Under the pieces are notes generated by a model. That model ran no database searches. It was not told where the DNA came from and was given only the letters and a program-made list of their open reading frames with translations. Positions 1-7,405 of a DNA stretch of 21,170 bases are shown piece after piece. Position 1 is the stretch's first letter, and each line of letters starts with the position of its first letter. Position numbers and translations under genes: made by a program. Location: positions 10,746 through 31,915 of the forward strand of contig NZ_JAKJHX010000057.1 of assembly GCF_021648855.1 (NCBI RefSeq). The letters are read 5' to 3'. Origin of the DNA: Tychonema litorale BBK16. GTDB taxonomy: Bacteria > Cyanobacteriota > Cyanobacteriia > Cyanobacteriales > Microcoleaceae.

Positions 1-108
1 CCCCCCTTGGTAAGGGGGGGAGGCAATTTGGATAATCCCCCCTTGGTAAGGGGGGGAGGCAATTTGGATAACCCCCCCTTGGTAAGGGGGGAAGGCAATT
101 TGGATAAA
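1..108 (+). repeat. Three tandem copies of a 36-bp G/C-tract repeat inside the glycosyltransferase gene
   Basis: Copies run 1-36, 37-72 and 73-108. Each begins CCCCCCTTGGTAAGGGGGG, which can fold on itself (CCCCCCTT against AAGGGGGG), and ends in a shared GGCAATTTGGATAA part. The third copy differs slightly (one G fewer in the tract, then AAGG). The period is a multiple of three, so copy-number change keeps the reading frame, but a slip in the 6-7 base C or G tracts would not. The array may continue upstream of the window. Similar C-tract/G-tract palindromes are common dispersed repeats in cyanobacteria. Confidence 0.9.
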
Positions 109-879
109 ATAACCATTCGCCACTTCACCGAAAACCAGATTCAAAGTTCCTACGCCGCCCGCAACAAAGGCATTCACAACTCGAAAGGTGAAATCATTGC
201 TTTTACCGATGCAGACTGTCGCCCGGAATCTCAATGGTTGGAAAATTTAGTTAAGCCTTTTGTCAATCCCGAAATCGCGCTTTCCGCCGGCGAAATACTC
301 GCATTACCCGGTAAAACTATTTTAGAACAGCACGCAACCCGCCAAAATACTTTATCTCAAAAACATACTCTCGCTCACCCTTTTTGTGCCTACGGTCAAA
401 CTGCCAATTTAGCTGTACGCAGACAAGTTTTAGCAGAAGTCGGTTTATTTCGCCCGTACCTTACGAGTGGTGGCGATGCGGATTTGTGTTGGCGGATTTT
501 GCGGGAAACATCCTATAAGTTGCATTTTGTGGAAAATGCGATCGTCCGACACCGCCACCGTTCTACAATAAAACAGTTACAAAGTCAATGGTATCGGTAC
601 GGCGAATCTAATAAATACTTGCACGAACTTCACGGTGTCGATTTGATGCGAGAATTGACAACACAGGAATATTTGTATCGGCTGGCTAGGTGGCTGTTGA
701 AGGAGTTGCCAGTTGCTGCGATCAAAAGTGCGTTAGCGAAGCCCTCGAAGAGGATCGGTAAAGCGGAACTGGTAGACTTGTTGGATACACCGATCGGTCT
801 AGTGAATGTGAGGTCAAGGGCGATGGGACAGCGCCAAGCCAAACTTCCAGCAGCCGCTTGGGAAATTGAACCCTTCTAA
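1..879 (+). CDS. Glycosyltransferase family 2, 3' part (partial at window start)
   Basis: The frame is open from base 1, so the true start lies outside the window. The visible part matches the second half of a GT-A fold family 2 glycosyltransferase: a segment with SSYAARNKG, then GEIIAFTDADC, whose DAD (208-216) is the likely metal and sugar-nucleotide-binding DxD. A later GGDADLCWR stretch is the usual acceptor/base region. These enzymes transfer a sugar from a nucleotide donor, typically to a polysaccharide or lipid acceptor at the cytoplasmic membrane face. The first 108 bases are three 36-bp repeats read in frame as LVRGGGNLDNPP units. They sit where the family normally has the loop between the donor-binding strand and the AARN helix. 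The stop at 877-879 is followed by a 325-bp non-coding gap. The family call is firm; the sugar and acceptor cannot be told. Confidence 0.8.
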   Translation, partial: PPLVRGGGNLDNPPLVRGGGNLDNPPLVRGEGNLDKITIRHFTENQIQSSYAARNKGIHNSKGEIIAFTDADCRPESQWLENLVKPFVNPEIALSAGEILALPGKTILEQHATRQNTLSQKHTLAHPFCAYGQTANLAVRRQVLAEVGLFRPYLTSGGDADLCWRILRETSYKLHFVENAIVRHRHRSTIKQLQSQWYRYGESNKYLHELHGVDLMRELTTQEYLYRLARWLLKELPVAAIKSALAKPSKRIGKAELVDLLDTPIGLVNVRSRAMGQRQAKLPAAAWEIEPF

Positions 880-1204
880 GATTTTAGAGAAATCAATCAT
901 AGAGTCGATCGAAAGTGCGATCGAGCAATATTTCTTTACAAAGAATCCACTGTTTAAATACCTATAAGCATATTCATAGGTAGAGATAGATATACCAAAT
1001 CAGAAATATGAAAATTTAACGTAATAGTTAATATAAAATTAATAAGTCTATGCTGAAGCGCCTAGTCTCAAAACAACGAGCAACTAGAAGACTGACGCCA
1101 AAATAGCCTACAATTATTAGGTTCTGGCTTTGCACTACTGTAGTCAGCGCGATCGAGATTATTCTCAGATTTTTAAAGTTTTGTAACATTTACAGGTAAT
1201 GCCA
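880..1204 (+). promoter_or_regulatory. Upstream region of the ndhF3 cluster with two dyads
   Basis: About 325 bases without a gene. It holds a perfect inverted repeat TACCTAT-N10-ATAGGTA at 959-982 and a smaller dyad ACTAC-T-GTAGT at 1134-1144. The arms-with-10-base-spacer shape resembles LysR-type operators. In cyanobacteria the low-CO2 repressor NdhR (CcmR) controls ndhF3-ndhD3-cupA, so the 959-982 dyad is a candidate operator by position only; its sequence is not one I can match to a published site. The region is AT-rich after 1000 and no -35/-10 pair stands out clearly. Confidence 0.4.
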
Positions 1205-3064
1205 ATGGCTCAAATCCTACTCCAGACCGTTTGGTTTATACCTTGCTATCCACTCATCGGCGCATTTCTGTCGATACTGTGGTTCCCCGCTGTTACCCGC
1301 CGCACGGGGCCAAGACCATCCGGTTATGTGAACGCCATCTTAACATTCTGCGGTTTCCTACACGGGGTCATCGCCCTGACAGCTATCTGGAACCAACCCG
1401 CACAACAGCAGTTCATTCCCTGGCTGAATGTCGCAGGTTTAGACTTAACCATTCCCGTCGAAATCTCTAGTGTCACCGTTGGGGCGACAGTTTTAATTAC
1501 TGGCTTGAACTTGCTGGCGCAGATTTATGCCTTTGGCTACATGGAAATGGACTGGGGCTGGGCAAGGTTCTTTTCGCTGATGGGGCTGTTTGAAGCCGGG
1601 ATGTGCGGCTTGGTGTTGTGCAATTCCCTGTTTTTCAGCTACATGATTTTGGAAGTTCTCACCTTGGGAACCTATTTGCTAATCGGGCTGTGGTTCAATC
1701 AGTCTCTGGTGGTGACAGGAGCTCGCGATGCTTTCTTAACCAAGCGGGTAGGAGACTTATTCCTGCTGATGGGAGTAGTCTCAATTTTGCCTCTGGCTGG
1801 AACTTGGAATTTTGACGAGTTGGCTGTGTGGGCTCAGACTGCAAACCTAAACCCGACTGTAGCGACGTTGTTGGCCTTGGCTTTAATTGCCGGCCCGATG
1901 GGCAAATGCGCTCAATTTCCCTTGCACCTGTGGCTGGATGAGGCAATGGAGGGCCCTTTACCGGCAACGGTTTTGCGGAACACCGTTGTTGTGGAAACCG
2001 GTGCTTGGATTTTGATTAAATTGCAGCCGGTGATTGCTTTGTCGCCGATCGCACTGAAGACAACTATTATTGTAGGTGCTGCGACGGCCGTTGGTGCTTC
2101 TTTAATTGCGATCGCCCAAATCGATATCAAACGCACGCTTTCCTATATAGTCAGCTCATACATGGGCTTAGTTTTTATCGCCGTCGGTACTGGACAAATC
2201 CAAACAGCCCTGACATTAATGTTTGCCTACACTTTGGCAATGGGTTTGTTGGTGATGAGTATCGGTTCGGTAGTTTGGAACAGCATCACTCAGGATGTCC
2301 GTTCTCTCGGCGGTTTGTGGGCCAAGCGGCCGATATCTGCCATATCATTTCTTGTCGGCGCGGCTGGATTGGTAGGACTTCCGCCCTTCGGCTGTTTCTG
2401 GGCTTTGGAAGAATTCACATCAGAACTTTCGGAAACTCATCCTTCCTTGTTAGTAGTAGTCCTATTTGTTAACGGTGTCACTGCTTTTGGCTTGGTGCGT
2501 GTCTTCGGTTTAGTTTTTGGTGGCAAACCAAAGCAAATGACCGAACGTTCACCAGAAGTTCACTGGCCTTTCATTTTACCAATGACTGTTTTAATGGGCT
2601 TTACTTTGCACGTTCCGCACTTGCTGGCGGCGTGGCAATTGTTACCTGTGGCAAGTTTGAATTATACCGCAACTGGGCTGCTCGTTTTGTCAACGGCGAT
2701 CGGCATCGGTACAGGAGCATTTGTTTATCTGAATGAGAAATGGGAAAAACCAGTGCGAATTGGTTCTCAAGCTGTGCAAGACTTTTTTGCCTACGACTTT
2801 TACACCGCTAAACTTTACCGCATCACCATCATATTTGGAGTTGGTCTAGTTGCTCAAATTGTCTCTTGGGTCGATCGTAATATTGTTGACGGATTCGTAA
2901 ATCTCATCGGTTTTGCAACGGTTTTTGGCGGGCAAAGCCTCAAGTACAACGTTAACGGTCAAACTCAGTTTTACGCCTTGACAATTCTCTTCGGAGTTGG
3001 ACTTTTAGGACTAATTGTAAGCTGGCCATTACTAGCCCGTTTGTCGCTGATTGTCGGTGGGTAA
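1205..3064 (+). CDS. ndhF3: NDH-1 subunit NdhF3 (inducible CO2-uptake complex)
   Basis: A 619-aa, almost wholly hydrophobic protein of the NuoL/NdhF/Mrp antiporter-like family, with many predicted membrane helices. NdhF3 is a distal proton-channel subunit of NDH-1MS in the thylakoid membrane and forms the docking side for CupA. The call rests on the family hallmarks (GARDAFLTKRVGD, GPMGKCAQFPLHLWLDEAMEGP, IDIKRTLSYIVSSYMGL) and on ndhD3 and cupA downstream. The start at 1205 (MAQILL) is preferred over an ATG at 1199, because AGGT at 1194-1197 is 7 bases from 1205 but only 1 base from 1199, and NdhF3 proteins usually begin MAQ. Length is normal for NdhF3. A 13-bp stem-loop lies just after the stop. 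Confidence 0.95.
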   Translation: MAQILLQTVWFIPCYPLIGAFLSILWFPAVTRRTGPRPSGYVNAILTFCGFLHGVIALTAIWNQPAQQQFIPWLNVAGLDLTIPVEISSVTVGATVLITGLNLLAQIYAFGYMEMDWGWARFFSLMGLFEAGMCGLVLCNSLFFSYMILEVLTLGTYLLIGLWFNQSLVVTGARDAFLTKRVGDLFLLMGVVSILPLAGTWNFDELAVWAQTANLNPTVATLLALALIAGPMGKCAQFPLHLWLDEAMEGPLPATVLRNTVVVETGAWILIKLQPVIALSPIALKTTIIVGAATAVGASLIAIAQIDIKRTLSYIVSSYMGLVFIAVGTGQIQTALTLMFAYTLAMGLLVMSIGSVVWNSITQDVRSLGGLWAKRPISAISFLVGAAGLVGLPPFGCFWALEEFTSELSETHPSLLVVVLFVNGVTAFGLVRVFGLVFGGKPKQMTERSPEVHWPFILPMTVLMGFTLHVPHLLAAWQLLPVASLNYTATGLLVLSTAIGIGTGAFVYLNEKWEKPVRIGSQAVQDFFAYDFYTAKLYRITIIFGVGLVAQIVSWVDRNIVDGFVNLIGFATVFGGQSLKYNVNGQTQFYALTILFGVGLLGLIVSWPLLARLSLIVGG

Positions 3065-3086
3065 ACATTTGTAAAGAAAGATAAAG

Positions 3087-3126
3087 TTTAAGATTTTAGG
3101 TGACACTTTTAATCTAAAATCTTAAA
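3087..3126 (+). repeat. Perfect 13-bp inverted repeat between ndhF3 and the carbonic-anhydrase-like gene
   Basis: TTTAAGATTTTAG at 3087-3099 pairs exactly with CTAAAATCTTAAA at 3114-3126, with a 14-base loop. The stem is nearly all A/T and no T run follows, so it is not a classical intrinsic terminator. It could be an RNA-processing or stabilising hairpin that separates ndhF3 from the rest of the cluster. Confidence 0.7.
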
Positions 3127-3178
3127 ATCATGAATTCTTCTACAAAGATTTCAAATATTCTCAAATAAGGCAGCATCC

Positions 3179-3616
3179 ATGAATCCAAATGACAAAAAAG
3201 TAAATCTTTCTCGCCGCAATTCGATTAAATTTGCCGCAGGGGCAATTGGTACAGGAATACTCGCAGCACGAGTAGGCGCTGATGTGGTTGCACCGGAACC
3301 AGCCATTGCTCAAAATGACTTGACTCCCGATGCAGCCATGGAAAAGTTGATGGACGGGAATAAGCGGTTTGTTGACAGAAAACGTCAAAGTCCCAATCAA
3401 AGCTTACCCCGCCTCGCCGAAGTTGCAAAATCTCAAAAACCCTTTGCTGCGATTCTCGGTTGTGCAGATTCCCGCTTTCCTTCCGAGATTATTTTCGATC
3501 AACGATTGAAAGCATCTCCAGTTATCTCTAAGCTAATTGAGGAGAATAAGCTGAAAGTAATTGGTGGATACTACGATTTAGATACGGGCGCAGTTAATAT
3601 TTTAGTTGAGTCTTGA
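3179..3616 (+). CDS. Beta-carbonic anhydrase-like protein with twin-arginine leader, internally deleted (zinc site incomplete)
   Basis: The 145-aa product starts with a twin-arginine-type leader (SRRNSIKFAAGAIGTG, residues 11-25) ending near APEPAIAQ (38-45), so a mature form would sit in the lumen or periplasm. Residues 50-108 match the first half of a beta-carbonic anhydrase, including GNKRF and CADSR (Cys95, Asp97, Arg99). At about residue 108 (base 3502) the protein jumps straight to the family's C-terminal end, RLKASPVISKLIEENKLKVIGGYYDLDTG in parts. The roughly 90-100 residue middle is missing, including the His-x2-Cys that completes the zinc site. The join is in frame and the stop is at the normal place. 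A Shine-Dalgarno AAGG (3167-3170) is 8 bases from the start. CO2/bicarbonate activity is therefore unlikely. It could be a decaying gene, a non-catalytic reduced protein, or an assembly error. Confidence 0.8.
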   Translation: MNPNDKKVNLSRRNSIKFAAGAIGTGILAARVGADVVAPEPAIAQNDLTPDAAMEKLMDGNKRFVDRKRQSPNQSLPRLAEVAKSQKPFAAILGCADSRFPSEIIFDQRLKASPVISKLIEENKLKVIGGYYDLDTGAVNILVES

Positions 3617-3628
3617 TCCAATTTGGGA

Positions 3629-3674
3629 TTGATAATTTATAGAAAAGTTAACATCTTAACTCTCAAATTATCAA
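3629..3674 (+). repeat. Nested inverted repeat upstream of ndhD3
   Basis: TTGATAATTT (3629-3638) pairs perfectly with AAATTATCAA (3665-3674). Within the loop GTTAA-CATC-TTAAC (3647-3660) forms a second small hairpin. It lies in the 104-bp gap between the carbonic-anhydrase-like gene and ndhD3. It may be an RNA structure in the transcript or a regulator site. Confidence 0.6.
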
Positions 3675-3720
3675 GCAAAACGTGAGAAATTAATTTTTTA
3701 CTCTTTACTCTTCACACATT

Positions 3721-5250
3721 ATGCTTAGTGCCTTGCTCTGGTTGCCCGCGTTGGGTGCTGCGGTAGTCGGGTTCCTACCCGGAAATATGAGTGGAATGCG
3801 CCTGCGTTCAATAGCCTCAGCTTTTGCTCTTGCTGTTCTCCTGTTAAATATATGGCTGCTGACTCAATTCGATCAAGCCAATTCGGGACTGCAATTTCAA
3901 GAATATTTGCCTTGGATTCCCCAGTTAGGTTTGAGCTACAATTTAGGCATTGACGGCTTGTCTTTGCCACTGCTAGTTTTAAGTTCATTACTAACACTAT
4001 TAGTTATTTATGGCACCGGCGAAGTGGTGGCTCGTCCCCAGTTGTACTACGCATTAATTCTGTTAATCAATGCGGGTGTTGCCGGAGCTTTGATGTCTCA
4101 GAACTTGCTGCTGTTCGTACTATTTTACGAACTAGAATTAATTCCTTTCTACCTGTTGATTGCGATTTGGGGCGGCAAGCAGCGAGAATATGCTGCTATG
4201 AAGTTTCTCATTTACACGGCTGTTTCAGGATTTTTAGTTTTAGGAGGATTTCTAGGAATTGCTTGGCTAAGTGGTTCTTTTAACTTTGATTACAGTGCGA
4301 TGAATACTCAGGATTTGCCCTTTACAACACAATTGACGTTGTTAACAATTGTGGTAGTTGGGTTTGCAATCAAAATTCCCTTAGTACCCTTACATACCTG
4401 GCTACCTGATGCCTATGTCGAAGCTTCACCAGCAACCGCAATTTTGCTGGGCGGCATTTTGGCAAAGTTGGGAACTTATGGTTTAGTCCGATTTTGCTTG
4501 CAGTTGTTCCCCGAAACTTGGTCAATTGTGGCTCCAGGTTTGGCGATTATCGGGACTGTGAGTGTGATGTACGGGGCTTTGAGCGCGATCGCCCAAAAAG
4601 ACATCAAGCGCATGGTAGCCTATAGTTCGATCGGGCATATGGGATACATCATGGTTGCTTGCGCCGCCGGCACGAAACTCGCCTTAATCGGCGCAGTCGG
4701 ACAAATGGTTAGCCACGGCTTGATTCTAGCTTTGCTATTTTATTTAGTAGGCATCATCGAATCCAAAGTCGGTACGCGCGATTTGGATGTACTCAATGGC
4801 TTAATGAACCCGATGCGGGGTTTACCCACGGCTAGTTCACTGTTAGTATTAGGTGGAATGGCAAGCGCCGGAATTCCCGGTTTGGTGGGTTTTATTTCCG
4901 AATTCTTAGTATTTCAGGGCAGTTTTGCGGTCTTTCCAATTCCAATCTTAATCTGCATTTTAGCCTCTGGTTTAACCGCAGTTTATTTTGTAATTTTGCT
5001 CAACCGTACCTGTTTCGGGAAGTTGGATAATGCCACAGCTTATTATCCAGCAGTTACGTTTGCCGAAAATATACCAGCGCTGGTTTTGGCGAGCATCATT
5101 TTTGTGTTGGGAATTCAACCTGCTTGGCTGCTAAAATGGAGTGAATCGACAACAACTGCGATCGCAGCTACTCTTCCAAAAGACAGAATTGCTCAAGTAG
5201 CGATTAGCTATAAGCCGATGCAATCAGAGCAGATTTTGATTAATCATTAG
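3721..5250 (+). CDS. ndhD3: NDH-1 subunit NdhD3 (inducible CO2-uptake complex)
   Basis: A 509-aa membrane protein of the NuoM/NdhD antiporter-like family, one of the proton-pumping subunits in the membrane arm of NDH-1MS. Family segments are clear: GIDGLSLPLLVLSSLL, the LFYELELIPFYLLI helix with its conserved acidic residues, KIPLVPLHTWLPDAYVEASP, and AIAQKDIKRMVAYSSIGHMG. Assignment to the D3 form, rather than D1, D2 or D4, rests on the MLSALLWLPALGAA start and the ndhF3/cupA context. The length is normal. No Shine-Dalgarno sequence is visible before the ATG. NdhD3 partners NdhF3 and CupA in converting CO2 to bicarbonate using photosynthetic electron flow. It is probably co-transcribed with the rest of the cluster under low inorganic carbon. 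Confidence 0.95.
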   Translation: MLSALLWLPALGAAVVGFLPGNMSGMRLRSIASAFALAVLLLNIWLLTQFDQANSGLQFQEYLPWIPQLGLSYNLGIDGLSLPLLVLSSLLTLLVIYGTGEVVARPQLYYALILLINAGVAGALMSQNLLLFVLFYELELIPFYLLIAIWGGKQREYAAMKFLIYTAVSGFLVLGGFLGIAWLSGSFNFDYSAMNTQDLPFTTQLTLLTIVVVGFAIKIPLVPLHTWLPDAYVEASPATAILLGGILAKLGTYGLVRFCLQLFPETWSIVAPGLAIIGTVSVMYGALSAIAQKDIKRMVAYSSIGHMGYIMVACAAGTKLALIGAVGQMVSHGLILALLFYLVGIIESKVGTRDLDVLNGLMNPMRGLPTASSLLVLGGMASAGIPGLVGFISEFLVFQGSFAVFPIPILICILASGLTAVYFVILLNRTCFGKLDNATAYYPAVTFAENIPALVLASIIFVLGIQPAWLLKWSESTTTAIAATLPKDRIAQVAISYKPMQSEQILINH

Positions 5251-5270
5251 TCATTATTAACTAACCGCCG

Positions 5271-5864
5271 ATGATGAAATTCATTCCTGGTATGCTGGTT
5301 GCCGTCCGTGCTGCGATCGCGCCACTTCTATTATGGGATGCTATTGATGGCACAATCAGTGTCTGGTTCATCATCGGTTACTTAGTCGGTTTTTTGTCAG
5401 ATATCTTCGACGGCGTTATTGCCAGACGCATCGGTGTCAGCACTGCACAACTGCGCCAAGCTGATAGTTGGGCTGATGTCTGCTTCTATATCTGCGTATT
5501 TGCCAGTGCATGGCTGGTACATCAAGAAGTAGTAATAGCCTTTAGAGTGCCACTGCTTGCTGTTGTTTTTGTACAGTTAGTCTGGTGGATTGTTAACTTG
5601 GTAAAATATGGTAAACCAGCCAGCTACCACACGTACTCCGCTAAATTTTGGGGAATAACTCTGTTCATTGCTACTGTTGCTCTTTTCGGCTTTAACTATT
5701 CTGGAATTACCCTTTGGCTAGCTATTATTTCTGGAATCATTCATACTGTAGAAGAGATTGCCATGACACTGCTATTACCAGAGTGGAAGCATGATGTTTT
5801 GAGTATCTTTCATGCTTTACGGTTGCGTCGCGAATTGAGTCTTTCTTCCCCAAATAACGAGTAA
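5271..5864 (+). CDS. CDP-alcohol phosphatidyltransferase-like membrane protein
   Basis: A 197-aa protein with about six hydrophobic segments. The signature of the CDP-alcohol phosphatidyltransferase family (D-x2-D-G-x2-A-R-x8-G-x3-D-x3-D) is present with exact spacing at residues 44-69: Asp44, Asp47, Gly48, Ala51, Arg52, Asp65 and Asp69. The second conserved glycine is Leu61 here. Family members swap an alcohol for CMP on a CDP-linked lipid (for example in phosphatidylglycerol synthesis), but the substrate cannot be told. The gene begins 20 bases after the ndhD3 stop, so it is very likely in the same operon, an unexpected guest between ndhD3 and cupA. The start could be either of two consecutive ATGs (5271 or 5274), and no Shine-Dalgarno sequence is seen. 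A link to the lipid around NDH-1 is speculation. Confidence 0.75.
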   Translation: MMKFIPGMLVAVRAAIAPLLLWDAIDGTISVWFIIGYLVGFLSDIFDGVIARRIGVSTAQLRQADSWADVCFYICVFASAWLVHQEVVIAFRVPLLAVVFVQLVWWIVNLVKYGKPASYHTYSAKFWGITLFIATVALFGFNYSGITLWLAIISGIIHTVEEIAMTLLLPEWKHDVLSIFHALRLRRELSLSSPNNE

Positions 5865-5875
5865 ATTCTACTCGT

Positions 5876-5999
5876 TTAACTGGTTCCCAGGCTCTGCCTG
5901 GCAAGGCAGAGCCGGAGGCTATGCCTCCAATTTTCCTTTCGCTATTCGAGGCATAGCCTCTAGATATTGGTTCCCAGGCAGAGCCTAGGAACCAGTTAA
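5876..5999. mobile_element. MITE-like 124-bp palindromic element before cupA
   Basis: The ends form an inverted repeat of 26 bp with one mismatch: 5876-5901 (beginning TTAACTGGTTCC) and 5974-5999 (ending GGAACCAGTTAA). Inside are two further short palindromes, GGAGGCTATGCCTCC (5914-5928) and GAGGCATAGCCTC (5948-5960), plus a GGCTCTGCC/GGCAGAGCC pair, so the whole piece can fold into a branched hairpin. It has no coding capacity. Dispersed GGTTCCCAGGCTCTGCCTGG-type repeats occur in filamentous cyanobacteria. No clear target-site duplication is seen. It fills most of the gap between the phosphatidyltransferase-like gene and cupA and would be part of the transcript. Confidence 0.7.
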
Positions 6000-6035
6000 T
6001 CAGCATCAACAGTTCAAATAATATTGCTATTGATT

Positions 6036-6040
6036 AGGAG
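6036..6040 (+). promoter_or_regulatory. Shine-Dalgarno of cupA
   Basis: AGGAG, 9 bases before the ATG at 6050. It is the only strong ribosome-binding site in the NDH-1MS cluster, so cupA translation may start independently of the genes before it. Confidence 0.7.
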
Positions 6041-6049
6041 AAACAGAAA

Positions 6050-7372
6050 ATGGTACAAACACCTACTAAACCAGCAACAAAACTACCTCCTTCCAAGCAC
6101 GAATTTGCCGACGTAATTCACAGGCTGGAAGCTGGCGGCGCAATGATTCCAGATACGCCAGAAAACCTGATGCAAATCATTGCCATCTGGAAAGCCTACG
6201 CGGTGCCAATGGACTTCTATTGGCGAGATTTGCTTTACATCGCCGAACGGGTATTTTTACAACCGCTCCCCTTCTTTAAATACTTCATACCCCAGGAGTA
6301 TTTAGACTTGCAAAATCACTATTCAGGCGATGGTGCAGATTTGCGGATTTGGCGCGGTACTGGAAGTGCTCACCCCGAACTTTTGGAGTTCATGGAAAAT
6401 GGAGAAACTGGTAAAAAGCCACGATTGTTTCACCATTTGTGGCACGATCGCATTAACATGGAATTTGCCGAAGAGTGCATGAGGGGAATGCTTTGGCACC
6501 GGGGCTTGTACGTGCCGACGAATCAATTCGATCCTTATTTGGACAGTGACGAATATAAAGCAAATGCCGATCGCGCCATTAAAGCTTACTTCAAAAAAGA
6601 CCCATTCATGCTAGGACTGCACAAAGCATTCCCCGAAATGTTTTTAGAACAGTGTCGCCAAATGTCTTACTACAGCAATCTCGGTTTATTCTGGGAAGTA
6701 ATGGCACCGGTGTTTTTTGAAGTGTCAGACTTGTATGATGAAGGGAAAGTTACCACAGTCCCGCAAGCAATGGATTTTTTGGTAAATGGCATATTTGCGA
6801 TCGCCGGAAGGCCCATTTACCACCACGTCCTAATCGACGGCGAAACATACGAAATTATCCCCAAATCCAAAGGTTTCACATGGCTTTACGAAGCAGCATT
6901 ACCCTACGTGGAAGCTGTATTTTACCGCACTTCACCGTTCCGAGGCACGAAATCTTACAATGCCCAAGCTAGGGAAGTTCCCGACGATCAAAAAGACTTC
7001 CACTACGGAGTTTTGTATGCAGACAAATTCCCCGTAGGTACTGCCGGAATTCCACCGACATTGCTAGCCCAAGATATGCTGCATTTCTTGCCGCCTTATT
7101 TGATGGATTTCTACAAACAGCGGTGTCGCGGGGAAGATGATATTCTCAATCAAATTGGAGTAACATTTCAGCGATCGATGTATTGTGTAACTTCGGCGGT
7201 GATTCACGCGCTGCGGGCTGCGCTGTTATATCCTTTGGATGACCCAAATCCGAAGCATTTGAAGGCAAATCGGGCATTTTTTGAGTCTCAGATCGATCGC
7301 TTCTGCCGCCCCGAATACGGCATGAAATACGCAGCTAAGTTGAAGGATATTCAGACTTCCGATTACAGGTAG
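6050..7372 (+). CDS. cupA: CO2 hydration protein CupA (ChpY) of NDH-1MS
   Basis: A 440-aa soluble protein of the CO2 hydration (ChpXY/CupA-CupB) family, at normal length. CupA docks on NdhF3/NdhD3 on the cytoplasmic side of the thylakoid NDH-1MS complex and is thought to hydrate CO2 to bicarbonate with a bound zinc ion. The motif LFHHLWHDRINMEFAEE is at about residues 126-141. His129 and Arg134 have the five-residue spacing I recall for the unusual His/Arg zinc ligands in the solved NDH-1MS structure (an assignment from memory). CupA rather than CupB is inferred from linkage to ndhF3 and ndhD3. The small CupS subunit gene that usually follows cupA is not found downstream. Confidence 0.95.
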   Translation: MVQTPTKPATKLPPSKHEFADVIHRLEAGGAMIPDTPENLMQIIAIWKAYAVPMDFYWRDLLYIAERVFLQPLPFFKYFIPQEYLDLQNHYSGDGADLRIWRGTGSAHPELLEFMENGETGKKPRLFHHLWHDRINMEFAEECMRGMLWHRGLYVPTNQFDPYLDSDEYKANADRAIKAYFKKDPFMLGLHKAFPEMFLEQCRQMSYYSNLGLFWEVMAPVFFEVSDLYDEGKVTTVPQAMDFLVNGIFAIAGRPIYHHVLIDGETYEIIPKSKGFTWLYEAALPYVEAVFYRTSPFRGTKSYNAQAREVPDDQKDFHYGVLYADKFPVGTAGIPPTLLAQDMLHFLPPYLMDFYKQRCRGEDDILNQIGVTFQRSMYCVTSAVIHALRAALLYPLDDPNPKHLKANRAFFESQIDRFCRPEYGMKYAAKLKDIQTSDYR

Positions 7373-7405
7373 TCATTGGGAATGGGGCATTGGGAATTGG
7401 GAATT

